Source of the DNA: an uncultured Eubacteriales bacterium
GTDB lineage: Bacteria; Bacillota; Clostridia; Oscillospirales; Acutalibacteraceae
Length of the DNA stretch: 56,321 nucleotides
Direction of reading: 5' to 3'
Assembly: GCA_934486635.1 (NCBI GenBank)
Contig: CAKSPZ010000005.1
Location: forward strand, 1 to 56,321
Shown here in pieces: positions 44,907 through 54,101 of this stretch. The notes under the pieces were generated by a model. That model saw only the letters and a list, made by a program, of their open reading frames with translations, was not told the DNA's origin and did not search any database. Both the position numbers and the translations under genes were made by a program. Numbering within the stretch: the first letter of the stretch is position 1; each line of letters begins with the position of its first letter.

Positions 44907-45092
44907 TTATTCTATATCCTCTTGCATATTTTCAGCATCATCTATACTATCTTTATTTTCTTCTATCGAATTTTCATCTATTATATTATTTTCTGCAGTC
45001 TGTTCTATCTCATCATCTTTTTTTAAATTAAAAAGTTCTATCATTTCATTTTTATATTGTTCAACTAATGCTTTAAATTCCTTTTTCTCCAT
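44907..45092 (-). CDS. small acidic protein, uncharacterised
   Basis: A 61-residue protein starting MEKKEFKALVEQYKNEMIEL, then a long Asp/Glu/Asn-rich tail. The ATG at 45092 is preceded by AAGGGG with 8-nt spacing; the frame can extend to 45101 but this would lose that spacing. It has no recognisable domain. It lies directly beyond the symporter terminator. The high content of acidic residues suggests a soluble or disordered protein. Confidence 0.6.
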   Translation of the reverse strand: MEKKEFKALVEQYKNEMIELFNLKKDDEIEQTAENNIIDENSIEENKDSIDDAENMQEDIE

Positions 45093-45172
45093 ATATGTCA
45101 CCCCTTATCAACCTTAAAATTATTATATGTTAGATTTATCTTCCTTGTTACCTAAAAACTTTTTAAATATTC

Positions 45173-45212
45173 AAAAAAAAGGACAGTGATATAAATATAG
45201 TCACTGCCCTTT
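45173..45212 (-). terminator. terminator after the DAK-phosphatase-like gene
   Basis: AAAGG-A-CAGTGA (45178-45189) pairs with TCACTG-C-CCTTT (45201-45212), one mismatch; the leftward T-run follows. Confidence 0.75.
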
Positions 45213-45222
45213 ACTTTTAAAT

Positions 45223-45474
45223 TTACCCTTGTAAATTTCTTGATTGCCTATCCATGTCTTCAATGATAATATTATAAATTTCTCCTATTGATGAACAATA
45301 TTCCAAAACACTCCACGGCTCATTTGTATGAAAGTGTATTTTTATTACATTTTCGTCTCCTACTACTAACAAACAATCTCCTTGAAAATGATCATTAAAA
45401 TAATTATTAATTTTATCTTCATCTAAATCTTTACCGTCAATTAATAACTGAGTATCATATTTATATTTTAACAT
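45223..45474 (-). CDS. stand-alone FakA/DAK-phosphatase C-terminal domain
   Basis: An 83-residue protein whose sequence corresponds to the C-terminal domain of FakA/YloV-type fatty acid kinase subunits (DegV-interacting 'DAK phosphatase' domain): KYDTQLLIDGKDLD, CLLVVGDENVIKIHFHTNEP, and IGEIYNIIIEDMDRQS. The usual N-terminal DhaL kinase domain is absent, and no kinase is adjacent. Either this is a regulatory stand-alone form, known in some Clostridia, or a remnant. The intact ends and own terminator favour a real gene. Confidence 0.75.
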   Translation of the reverse strand: MLKYKYDTQLLIDGKDLDEDKINNYFNDHFQGDCLLVVGDENVIKIHFHTNEPWSVLEYCSSIGEIYNIIIEDMDRQSRNLQG

Positions 45475-45579
45475 ATCTTTCCTTCTTTCTATATTATTTT
45501 ATCAATTTTTCAGTTTGTTTACAACGGCCCTTTAAAATTACTTCTAAAATACAATTTTGTGTATTTTGCATTAATAGCA

Positions 45580-45608
45580 TTTACTTTTTAACGAAAATAT
45601 GGTATAAT
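45580..45608 (+). promoter_or_regulatory. SigA promoter of the giant LRR gene
   Basis: TTTACT (45580-45585) and TATAAT (45603-45608) have a 17-nt spacer, 36 nt before the start codon. Confidence 0.75.
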
Positions 45609-45643
45609 TGTTCGCAAATGGTATTGAAAGTGAGGAATTTTAT

Positions 45644-48600
45644 ATGAATAATAATATAAAAAAGTTCTATAAATATTTAGCAAAACATACAGAACTTCTA
45701 GAAATGATTCAAAAGAACTTAAAAAATATTCATACCGAACAAGAACTTAAAAACTTTATAAAGTTAGAAGTAATGCCATTAGCAAAAAAATTGAATTATA
45801 AATTTACACAGGAAGATTTAATTAACTATGAAAAAGAATCCTTACAACATTTAACAAGTGAAGATTTGTTAAATGTTGCAGGTGGTATTTCGCCAAAATC
45901 ACTTATTTTAAGCGGTGGACTGTTTTATCTAGTCTTACTCGGTTCAGGTACTCTTAGTGGAACCACAGTTCACGCTGCTATTCCTACGAACGTTGTAAAA
46001 AACTCCGTAGACAACCATCTTAAAAACAATGGACAAACACTAAAGAATCAAAAAGAAAGCACAAATGGAACTGAACAATCTCCAGAAAATCTTCAAACGC
46101 AAAAATCTAACCATACTGCTAAACAAGCAGAAACTTTACAATATCAAAAAACTAAATCTACGCAAACTGCAGAATTTCCTCGGAAGCAAGAGACTAACTT
46201 TACACAACCCGCAGAATCGTTACAAAGTCAAGTGAGCACACCTGCACAAGATATAGAACCTTTAAAAGCACAAGACCCTACTTCTACAAAGCTTGCAGAA
46301 ATTCAACAACAAAAACAAAATACTGAATCCGTGCAAAATGTTAAATCATCCCCAATACTTAATCAAAGTCAAAAAGCTAAACAAATGCCAACGGAAACTA
46401 TTATAAAATCACAAAATGAGTTAAATGACAGTTTCTTACAAAAAAATGAAGCCAATGAACAACCAGATATGCCATATATTGTTGAAACTCTGAATTTATT
46501 AGACCCCTATATTTACAATCTTACTGGAACTACTGAACAAATTAGACTTTTTGATAGTAATAAAAAACAAATTACTTTTGGTAAACCACTCGGTAATAAT
46601 GTTTCTATTTGGGAATTTAATAAAGATAAAGGTGAAGGTTCTCCAAATTTCATGCGTTGTTTATTTCCTTCATCGGATGGCATATTAAATACTGAAGGTG
46701 GAAGTCCTAATATGCCTTCATTTTCACGGGATTGTAAACCAACGCCTGAAATGATTGCTTATATTATTGCTTACATTCATAACAATGTTCGAAATGAAAA
46801 TACATTTCTTATAAATTTAGTAAACGAATATTATCAAGACTATCATAATTATATTAAGCTTTTTAAATATATAGAAAAATACAAATTAAATGCTGGGAAA
46901 AAAGTTCAAAAACAAAGTCTCAGTACATACATAAAAAGTAATCCAAATCTGCTAAATACCGTAAAAAATGCTCTTGAACTTCGTTGTTTGGCGTTTAAAC
47001 TTAATAAACTTGATACAATCGAAGAGCTTGATAACCTTGTTACAGATATCCAATTTGTAAGAACATATACATACGTAGATAGAGCTACTTCAAATGTTGT
47101 TAACAAAAAAGATTATGAAAATTTTGTTAAAACATATCTATACTTATTAAAAAATGTAACACATATGATACAAAACCAGGAAATTTCTGGTAATCAAAAA
47201 AATGATAACAAAATTTTTCCTAAATATACCGCCGAAAAAATGCTTATGTGCTACTTTATACAACACTTTAATGGTGAAGATGACGTAACTAGATTTTATA
47301 ATAAAACAAAAGAAATACTTCTAACAAATAAAAATAATAATTATGATTTACGTTTAAACAAAAACCTAGATAGACTTGAAAAAATAAATACAATTTTAAA
47401 CAAAATTAATCAGGTAAGTGATTGCCCTTATACTAACAAACTTTTTTCAAACGGTCGTACACAGATTATAGAGTTATCCCAAGATAATAAATTAAAATTT
47501 ACTACAGATAGTTTTTCCGATTGTGCAGATACTGTTGTCAGACATATTATAAACTTATTAACTTATAATGATGAAGAACAATGGTCCTTTATTTTAGGAG
47601 AATATAATAATCAACTACTTGAAGCTGATATTAATAAAATACTAAGTGCAATAAAGGAAAACAATAAAATTGATAAAAAAACAATTAAAGACCGTCTTAT
47701 TTTATTCTTTTACTATCAAAAAATAAAAGGTGGTGCCGATATTTCCTCTCAAGAGGCCCGAACTTTTTGGAATTATGTAATTAGCAATATGGACAATGAA
47801 AATATCGAAAATCCTTACAAAATCACATATTGCCGTCAAAATAATGAACTTAAAAGCGGTTGGATAAATTGCTTAAAACTAACGTATAACATTCTTTCTG
47901 TCTTAAAATCTGGTGACAAAAATTTTACAGGTAAATTAGCTAATGCTAAAAGTAAGATCGACGCTTTAATTGAAAATTTTTCCACAGAAACAAGTGAAGA
48001 TACCTTAAAAAGTAGTCTACAAGAAGCAATCCAATCTACTTTTGAGGTAATGTCAAATGTAAAAGTTCATATTTCTGGTGACTTTGCCAAAAATAATAAA
48101 GACATTTTTTCAAAAATTAATATTTCTAAATATGACAAATATGGTAATCTTTTATTCTCATTTCCTATCTTACAATCTGACGGACACGCACAAGTTGATT
48201 TTTCTCCATTTACTGTAAAAGAATTTGATGAAAGTGAGAATGATTTAAAAATATTTTTACAACAAGATTCTATTGCTCAACTATTAACTCGGATTTTTAA
48301 TATCAAACTTCAAACATATACTCCATTTAATTATTGCTTTACTGACAATATTTCAGTTTATAGTATTGATACATTAAGCTCTTTTCATAAAAATTGCAAT
48401 GCCCTTAAATTTTTAAAAAGTGTTCAAAATGAAGATTTTAACGCAACTTTAATTAACAATAAAATTATACAATATTTTATTACAATTGATAATATGCCTT
48501 CAATTAAAATCTTAGTTAAAAACTCTGAGCACAAAAATGATTCTGGCAATGAAGAAACATTTTTCAAACTTATTCTTGATAAATATATAAATGACATACA

Positions 48601-50533
48601 TTTGTTTATTCAAATTTTAGGAGCAGAATCAAACTATAAAAAAGGCAAAAAAGCCTTATTTTTGCCAGACTATACATTAGATCCAGAAGTAATTTATAGC
48701 GAACACGACATTAACACGTTAATTCAATCTATAAATTTAAATCCAGAATACTCCAAAAGTCTTTATATTGTCCAGCAAGGCAATAATTTCATTTTAGCAA
48801 AAATAAAGCCCGATGAAACTATTTCTATTTTATACTTAAAAAATGATGATAACCTTATAGTCCCTAAAGAAATTTTTGTTAAAGATAAAAGTTATCCTGT
48901 ATCGGAAATGTTAGGAATATTCAGTCAAAGAGTTAAACAAGTTTCTTTTGAAGACGGATTTGATAAATTAAATATCTGTAAAAATGCTTTTCACCATTGC
49001 TATGAACTTCAATCTGTTACTATTCCTAATTCTGTTACTTCATTATATATTGACAATTATGCCTTTTTCAAATGCCCTAACCTTAATACCTTTATTTTTT
49101 CTAACTCTGCTACAGACATACATATTGGTTTCCAAGCCTTCTTTGAATGTACTGTGTTAACAAAATTTAGCGTTCCTTATTCTGTTACTTCTTTGTTTAT
49201 TGATAAAGAAGCTTTTTATAAGTGTAATAATCTTCTCAAATTTAATTTGTTTAACAACATTAGCCTTAAGTCTTTATATATTGGAGCTTTCGCTTTTTAC
49301 AAATGTACTAATCTTCAAGCATTTGCTGTTCCTGATTCTGTTACTTACTTGTTTATTGGTCAAAACGCTTTTGAAAGTTGTTCCAGGCTTAAAATTTTTT
49401 CTATTTTGTCTTCCAATAATAATTCTTTGACCATTAAATTTGAAAGTTTTAAAAACTGTACATCACTTCAATCTTTTATTCTTCCCAAATCTATTACATC
49501 ACTTTTTATTGAATCAAATGCTTTTTATAAATGTACCAATCTTCAAACATTTACTATTCCTGAGCATGTCACTTCTTTGCTTATTAACTCTAACTCTTTT
49601 TATAAATGTACTAATCTTCAAACATTTATTGTTTCCAATTCTGTTACTTCATTATCTATCGGTGCTCATGCCTTTCTTAAATGTGAGCAACTTAATTCCT
49701 TTATTATTTCTAATTCTGCTGATTACATATATATCGGTTCTAAAGCTTTCCTTGAGTGTATTAAATTAACAAAATTTAGCATTCCTAATTCTGTTACTTA
49801 TTTGTTTATTGATAACGCAGCTTTTTCCAATTGTAATAGCCTCCAAGCATTTAATTTGTTTAATAACGTTAACCTTGAGTCTTTATATATCGGAACTTAC
49901 GCCTTTTACAATTGTACTAATCTTCAAGCATTTGCTGTTCCCTATTCTGTTACTGCCCTGGTTATTGGTCAAAATGCTTTTGAAAATTGTTCTAGCCTTA
50001 AAATCTTTACAATTTGGTCTTCTGTTAAAAATTCCTTGCCCATTAACTTTGGAAGTTTTAAAGGGTGCACATCACTTCAATCTTTTATTTTTCCTAATTC
50101 TAGTGTATCTCTTTCTATTAAGCAAAATGCTTTTTATGAATGCACTAATCTTCAAACGTTTGTTATACCAGATTGTGTCACTTCTTTGAATATTGAACCT
50201 GGGGCCTTTTATAATTGCACTAATCTTCAAACATTTTCTTTACCTAAAAATCTAAAAAAATTGTCTATTCAAGAACGTGCTTTTAGTTGCTGTTTCTCAC
50301 TTAAAAACTTTAATATCCCTAAATCTCTTGTTTCATTGCTTATAGGACAAAGTGCTTTTCGTAACTGCATAAGCCTTACAAAACTTCAAGTTTTTGATAA
50401 AATTCAATATTTACATATTGAAAAATATGCTTTTTTTGACTGTCAAAACTTCAATGAATTTATTGCTCCTGATAATATTGAGAATATTGACCACTTAGTT
50501 GTTGAGCGACCTCTAACTAACTTTCCAGAATAA
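45644..50533 (+). CDS. giant leucine-rich-repeat protein with Nif11-type double-glycine leader
   Basis: A 1629-residue protein. The ATG at 45644 is preceded by GAGGAA; a longer frame from 45608 starts inside the -10 box. Residues 1-81 resemble a Nif11-type leader (IKKFYKYLAKHTELLEMIQK, LAKKLNYKFTQEDLI) ending LTSEDLLNVAGG (70-81), a canonical double-glycine site. A hydrophobic stretch (about 86-105) and VHAA follow, then a Gln/Thr/Ser/Asn-rich linker to about 285, a helical region of unknown type to about 1090, and 20 BspA-like LRR units (AFxxC-x2-L pattern, about 1114-1600). The LRR array contains a 203-residue duplication. BspA-type LRR proteins are usually surface adhesins. GG leaders normally mark small peptides, so the fusion is odd. 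Function and processing are inferred. Confidence 0.85.
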   Translation: MNNNIKKFYKYLAKHTELLEMIQKNLKNIHTEQELKNFIKLEVMPLAKKLNYKFTQEDLINYEKESLQHLTSEDLLNVAGGISPKSLILSGGLFYLVLLGSGTLSGTTVHAAIPTNVVKNSVDNHLKNNGQTLKNQKESTNGTEQSPENLQTQKSNHTAKQAETLQYQKTKSTQTAEFPRKQETNFTQPAESLQSQVSTPAQDIEPLKAQDPTSTKLAEIQQQKQNTESVQNVKSSPILNQSQKAKQMPTETIIKSQNELNDSFLQKNEANEQPDMPYIVETLNLLDPYIYNLTGTTEQIRLFDSNKKQITFGKPLGNNVSIWEFNKDKGEGSPNFMRCLFPSSDGILNTEGGSPNMPSFSRDCKPTPEMIAYIIAYIHNNVRNENTFLINLVNEYYQDYHNYIKLFKYIEKYKLNAGKKVQKQSLSTYIKSNPNLLNTVKNALELRCLAFKLNKLDTIEELDNLVTDIQFVRTYTYVDRATSNVVNKKDYENFVKTYLYLLKNVTHMIQNQEISGNQKNDNKIFPKYTAEKMLMCYFIQHFNGEDDVTRFYNKTKEILLTNKNNNYDLRLNKNLDRLEKINTILNKINQVSDCPYTNKLFSNGRTQIIELSQDNKLKFTTDSFSDCADTVVRHIINLLTYNDEEQWSFILGEYNNQLLEADINKILSAIKENNKIDKKTIKDRLILFFYYQKIKGGADISSQEARTFWNYVISNMDNENIENPYKITYCRQNNELKSGWINCLKLTYNILSVLKSGDKNFTGKLANAKSKIDALIENFSTETSEDTLKSSLQEAIQSTFEVMSNVKVHISGDFAKNNKDIFSKINISKYDKYGNLLFSFPILQSDGHAQVDFSPFTVKEFDESENDLKIFLQQDSIAQLLTRIFNIKLQTYTPFNYCFTDNISVYSIDTLSSFHKNCNALKFLKSVQNEDFNATLINNKIIQYFITIDNMPSIKILVKNSEHKNDSGNEETFFKLILDKYINDIHLFIQILGAESNYKKGKKALFLPDYTLDPEVIYSEHDINTLIQSINLNPEYSKSLYIVQQGNNFILAKIKPDETISILYLKNDDNLIVPKEIFVKDKSYPVSEMLGIFSQRVKQVSFEDGFDKLNICKNAFHHCYELQSVTIPNSVTSLYIDNYAFFKCPNLNTFIFSNSATDIHIGFQAFFECTVLTKFSVPYSVTSLFIDKEAFYKCNNLLKFNLFNNISLKSLYIGAFAFYKCTNLQAFAVPDSVTYLFIGQNAFESCSRLKIFSILSSNNNSLTIKFESFKNCTSLQSFILPKSITSLFIESNAFYKCTNLQTFTIPEHVTSLLINSNSFYKCTNLQTFIVSNSVTSLSIGAHAFLKCEQLNSFIISNSADYIYIGSKAFLECIKLTKFSIPNSVTYLFIDNAAFSNCNSLQAFNLFNNVNLESLYIGTYAFYNCTNLQAFAVPYSVTALVIGQNAFENCSSLKIFTIWSSVKNSLPINFGSFKGCTSLQSFIFPNSSVSLSIKQNAFYECTNLQTFVIPDCVTSLNIEPGAFYNCTNLQTFSLPKNLKKLSIQERAFSCCFSLKNFNIPKSLVSLLIGQSAFRNCISLTKLQVFDKIQYLHIEKYAFFDCQNFNEFIAPDNIENIDHLVVERPLTNFPE
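49050..50267 (+). repeat. 609-bp direct duplication inside the LRR array
   Basis: Eight consecutive LRR units (numbers 2-9) recur as units 10-17 with a 609-bp, 203-residue period. Anchors include AAAATTTAGC at 49162 and 49771, and TCTTCAAGCA at 49312 and 49921. Matching unit order includes the atypical NLFNN and IGQNAFE units. The copies have diverged, so the event is not recent. Boundaries are approximate. Confidence 0.85.
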
Positions 50534-50540
50534 ATATATT

Positions 50541-50575
50541 AGCCTTATTTAATATATTTTAAATAAGGCTTTTAC
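50541..50575 (+). terminator. terminator after the giant LRR gene
   Basis: AGCCTTATTTA (50541-50551) pairs with TAAATAAGGCT (50560-50570), followed by a short T-rich run. Confidence 0.7.
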
Positions 50576-50708
50576 AATCTTATTTATTGTTTAGTTTAAT
50601 CATACATCTAAAATATTTAATTATAATTAGCTTTAAAAGTACAACTTATTATATATTTTTTACTTATATTGAAACTTATTTTACAAAATTTTTATGGAGG
50701 TATTAAAC

Positions 50709-52016
50709 TTGACAAACAAAAATATAACCTTAAACGCCTGGAAAAATAATAATGAAGTTGCAGTAGCCGTTCAAGGAGAAGTTGATAGCCGATTTCTCAA
50801 TATAAAACTTGAAGATAATGATGGACCAATAAACTTAAGTAACAAAACCGTTAAATTTTTAGCAAGAAAACCTGATGGAACAGTTATATTTAATAACATG
50901 ACAATCAACAATGCAGAAAAAGGAATTACTACCTTAGAACTTACTTCTCAAATGTCCGCTGTCCCTGGAATTCTAGATGGATGCGAAGTTCATATTATAT
51001 CTGAAAATGGAGAAACTTTAATATTAAAAAAAATTAATATATATATACAGGAATCTTTAGGTCCTGCTATAGAAGAAAGCATTTCTGAACTTACTGCTTA
51101 TCAAGAGCTGGTTAATAAAGTAAATAAAAATACAGAACACAGTTCAAGCCAAAATAATCCACACAATGTAACCGCAGCACAAGTTGGTGCACTATTAGAT
51201 TCAACAAAATATGGCTATTCCTTAGAAACAGAGGGAACAACATTAATCTTAAAAGATCAAGATAATAATATTTTAAGCACCGTAAACACACAAGATACAA
51301 CTTACGCTGCTGCTACAACACTCCTAGATGGACTAATGAGTGCTTCCGATAAATTAAAACTTGATAATATTGCCGATAACACAAATGTAAATGTGCAAAG
51401 TGACTGGAATCAAACTAATGCTAATTCAGATGATTATATAAAAAACAAACCAACAATTCCTTCTGAAATAACCGATTTAAATGGTATTTTGCCAATAAAT
51501 AAAGGTGGAACAGGAGGTTCAACCGTTGTTTCTGCATTAGAACATTTACAAACATATACAACTGTAGAACAATTAGGTCTAAGTTATCCTTGTACTTCAG
51601 TACAAATTATTAAAAAAATGCCTGTTAATTCTGAAGTCAAAATAGCTATAAATAATAAAAGTAATTCTATTACAGATTTACCAACTGATTACTGTTTATT
51701 GACAATACGATATAATGCCCTAAATAGATATCAAATTTTTTGCACAAATATGACATCAGTAGGTTCAACTGGAATTTACTTTGGAAATTATGTTAGAAAC
51801 GAAAATGTTACATGGGAAAAAATATTTACTGACAATAAAATTATTCCAATATCAAATGGTGGAACTGGTTCTGATACGTCTGAAGGTGCCCTAACTGCTT
51901 TAGGTGCAGCCAAGTCTGTTGATATTGGTGATGTCTCCACACTAAATACTAATAATAAAACCATTGTCTCTGCAATTAATGAATTGTATGCATTAATTCA
52001 AAATTATAATTCATAA
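50709..52016 (+). CDS. phage tail-fibre-like protein with BppU-type N-terminal domain
   Basis: A 435-residue protein. I choose the TTG at 50709 because GGAGG lies 8 nt upstream; the ATG at 50694 overlaps that RBS. Residues 1-125 resemble the BppU baseplate domain (TLNAWKNNNEVAVAVQGEVD, FLARKPDGTVIF, GCEVHII). Tail-fibre repeats follow: NNPHNVTAAQVGAL, SDWNQTNANSDDYIKNKP, two INKGGTG/ISNGGTG motifs, and a C-terminal TIVSAINELYALIQ. Such proteins bind receptors at phage or injection-system tips. No other phage gene is present, so it is an orphan. It lies downstream of the LRR giant on the same strand but past a terminator. Confidence 0.8.
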   Translation: MTNKNITLNAWKNNNEVAVAVQGEVDSRFLNIKLEDNDGPINLSNKTVKFLARKPDGTVIFNNMTINNAEKGITTLELTSQMSAVPGILDGCEVHIISENGETLILKKINIYIQESLGPAIEESISELTAYQELVNKVNKNTEHSSSQNNPHNVTAAQVGALLDSTKYGYSLETEGTTLILKDQDNNILSTVNTQDTTYAAATTLLDGLMSASDKLKLDNIADNTNVNVQSDWNQTNANSDDYIKNKPTIPSEITDLNGILPINKGGTGGSTVVSALEHLQTYTTVEQLGLSYPCTSVQIIKKMPVNSEVKIAINNKSNSITDLPTDYCLLTIRYNALNRYQIFCTNMTSVGSTGIYFGNYVRNENVTWEKIFTDNKIIPISNGGTGSDTSEGALTALGAAKSVDIGDVSTLNTNNKTIVSAINELYALIQNYNS

Positions 52017-52031
52017 TCCTTTTAATACGGC

Positions 52032-52083
52032 AAAAACAGTCACTAATAATGATACAAAGTATCTTTTAGTGACTGTTTTTTAT
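52032..52083. terminator. bidirectional terminator after tail-fibre-like gene
   Basis: AAAAACAGTCACTA (52032-52045) pairs with 52067-52080, with an inner GATAC-AAA-GTATC hairpin (52051-52063). It lies between convergent genes. Confidence 0.85.
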
Positions 52084-52085
52084 TT

Positions 52086-53069
52086 TTATAAACTTTTCAT
52101 GCTATTTTGTTTTATTTCATTAAAATACGGTGTCTTTTTCGCATACTTCCACCATTCTTCGGCTAAATACATTTTGGTAAATCCCTTTTTCCAAGGCTTC
52201 TTCCAACCTGAGTAATGTAATATATATGGACTTTCATGTGCCTCAACCCATTCATTTTTATCATAACATTTTCTTAACCATTTATTATTGTTAAATTCAT
52301 CTATATTTTTAGCTTTATAGTGTAGCATTACATTATACTTACATGGTAAATGATATATTTTATTATAACAAACTGCATTAATTACATCTTGATCATGTAG
52401 CAAAATAGCCTTATTATGAGTTATTTTATTATTTATAAAATCCAAAAAACGTTTTTCTAAATTATCTTTTCTCATTTTTCCTAAATTCATAACAAGCATT
52501 CCTGAATTAATGTATTGGTCAATTGATTTTATTCCAAGATAATCTGCCCAATTAAAGTTCTCATCTTTGCATATGTATCCATGAGGATTTTTTACCCCTG
52601 CTATATAATAATCGTCAATATTAGTTCTAAATAATTCTAATAAATCCTTTTTTATAATCATGTCAACGTCTAAATATATAACTTTATCAATATCAGTTAA
52701 AAGGCTAGGTAACATTAATCTATAATATGCAGCTACAGTAATATGATTACTTGTATATGCATTGCTAAATCTATCCTTCATGTTAAATATTTTTACTGAA
52801 CAATTTTTATATTTATCTTGTATTGATAATAAACGCTTTTTATTTTGTTCTTTTAAGTTTCCTGATAAAAGAATATAATATTCATATTTTGTGTCAGAAT
52901 TTGCATTTTCTAACATAGACGTCATAGTAACAATAGTAGGCAAAACGTAATTGTTATCCGTTGCTAACGCAATCGGTATAACATTTTTATTTTTCTCATC
53001 TGCAAAAACATTTGTCATAATTGAAAAAACAATTATAACTATTAGTATAAATGATAAAGATTTTTTCAT
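52086..53069 (-). CDS. GT8 family glycosyltransferase with export signal (second of pair)
   Basis: A 327-residue GT8 (LgtC-like) glycosyltransferase. Core features are IPIALATDNNYVLPTIVTM, the metal-binding DVD at 134-136 in IYLDVDMIIKKDL, INSGMLVMNLGKMR, HDQDVINAVC, and ILHYSGWKKPW. Unusually, residues 1-23 form a classic signal peptide (MKKSLSFILIVIIVFSIMTN then VFA before DEK), so the enzyme is predicted to leave the cytoplasm. It is the last gene of a GT2-GT8-GT8 cassette, 15 nt after its paralogue. RBS AAAGGA. The acceptor and sugar are unknown. Confidence 0.85.
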   Translation of the reverse strand: MKKSLSFILIVIIVFSIMTNVFADEKNKNVIPIALATDNNYVLPTIVTMTSMLENANSDTKYEYYILLSGNLKEQNKKRLLSIQDKYKNCSVKIFNMKDRFSNAYTSNHITVAAYYRLMLPSLLTDIDKVIYLDVDMIIKKDLLELFRTNIDDYYIAGVKNPHGYICKDENFNWADYLGIKSIDQYINSGMLVMNLGKMRKDNLEKRFLDFINNKITHNKAILLHDQDVINAVCYNKIYHLPCKYNVMLHYKAKNIDEFNNNKWLRKCYDKNEWVEAHESPYILHYSGWKKPWKKGFTKMYLAEEWWKYAKKTPYFNEIKQNSMKSL

Positions 53070-53084
53070 TTAAAGTTTTCCTTT

Positions 53085-54077
53085 CTAATTACAAAATGGT
53101 ATACCTACATATTCTGGTTGATATTTTTCCTTTATTTCTTTTATAAACCCACTTTTATCAGCGTAATACCACCATTGGTCTGCAAATTTTCTGTTTAATA
53201 TATTCCACGGCTTTTTCCAAGTATAATGTATTATCACAGGATTGTTTCCTGCTTCTCTCCATTCTTCTTTTTTATAACACTTTCTTATTATCGGATTGGA
53301 ATTATAATGTTTTAGTGAAAATACTGTTTTTCCCGTCATAGCATTATATTTAAGCGGTAAATGTTTTATCTTTCCAAAACATACGGCATTTAGTATGTCT
53401 TGATCATGATGTACCTGCCGTTTTGTCGCATTATTTATTATTGGCATAAAATCCTCAAATTTTTGTTCTAGTTTATCCTTTCTCATTTTTTGCAAATTTA
53501 TTACAAGTACACCTGCATTAACATAATCGTCCATAGTTTTTATTCCTAAAAAATCAGCATAATCTTTCCCTTTTGCACATATTGCCCAATCTTTTACTCC
53601 TGCTATATAATAGTCATCCATTTCCCAATTGTATATATCTGATAAATCCTTTTTAATAATTGTATCTCCATCTATATACAAACATTTATCTTTATTTATT
53701 AATATGCTTGGCAATTTTAATCTATAATAAGTTGCTGTTGGAATATGCCCATCAACTCTGTTATGTAAATAACTTTTTCCCATATCAATTAAATTTATTT
53801 TACAGTTATACCTGTGCATCAAAGACATAATTTTTTGTTTATTTGAAGGCAAAAAATCCCCAGAAATTAACAATTCAAAGTCAATTCTGGTTGTTGATTT
53901 TGTATTTTCCAATATTGACGTCATCGTAACTATAGTTGGTAATGTAAAATTATTGTCTAGTGCCATGGCAACTGTAATTTCCGTTTCATTTTTGACCGAA
54001 AACGCGTTACAACTAAAGCCAACAAATAAAATTAAAAAGGTATTTACTATAACTAATAAAGAAAAAATTTTTTTCAT
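53085..54077 (-). CDS. GT8 family glycosyltransferase with export signal (first of pair)
   Basis: A 330-residue GT8 enzyme, paralogous to the downstream gene. Residues 1-27 form a hydrophobic export signal, MKKIFSLLVIVNTFLILFVG then FSCNAFS; a Cys at 23 is a weak lipobox candidate. The DGD metal motif is at 136-138 in LYIDGDTIIKKDL, with VNAGVLVINLQKMRKDKLE, HHDQDILNAVCFG and HYTWKKPWN. The RBS is GGGAG. The two paralogues are diverged throughout, including their signals. Confidence 0.85.
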   Translation of the reverse strand: MKKIFSLLVIVNTFLILFVGFSCNAFSVKNETEITVAMALDNNFTLPTIVTMTSILENTKSTTRIDFELLISGDFLPSNKQKIMSLMHRYNCKINLIDMGKSYLHNRVDGHIPTATYYRLKLPSILINKDKCLYIDGDTIIKKDLSDIYNWEMDDYYIAGVKDWAICAKGKDYADFLGIKTMDDYVNAGVLVINLQKMRKDKLEQKFEDFMPIINNATKRQVHHDQDILNAVCFGKIKHLPLKYNAMTGKTVFSLKHYNSNPIIRKCYKKEEWREAGNNPVIIHYTWKKPWNILNRKFADQWWYYADKSGFIKEIKEKYQPEYVGIPFCN

Positions 54078-54101
54078 AATAATCTCCCTATTTATTATAA
54101 A

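Noticed and set aside
49200..50189. Leucine-rich open frames in a second frame of the LRR array
   Set aside because: They arise from repetitive codons of the LRR gene and have no RBS or start context of their own.
48980..50450. Regular repeats that could suggest a CRISPR array
   Set aside because: The repeats are in-frame LRR units of 22-25 codons in one long gene, without identical direct repeats or unique spacers.
50709..52016. Prophage
   Set aside because: Only one phage-like gene is present; no structural, lysis, replication or integration genes, and no att-like repeats were seen.
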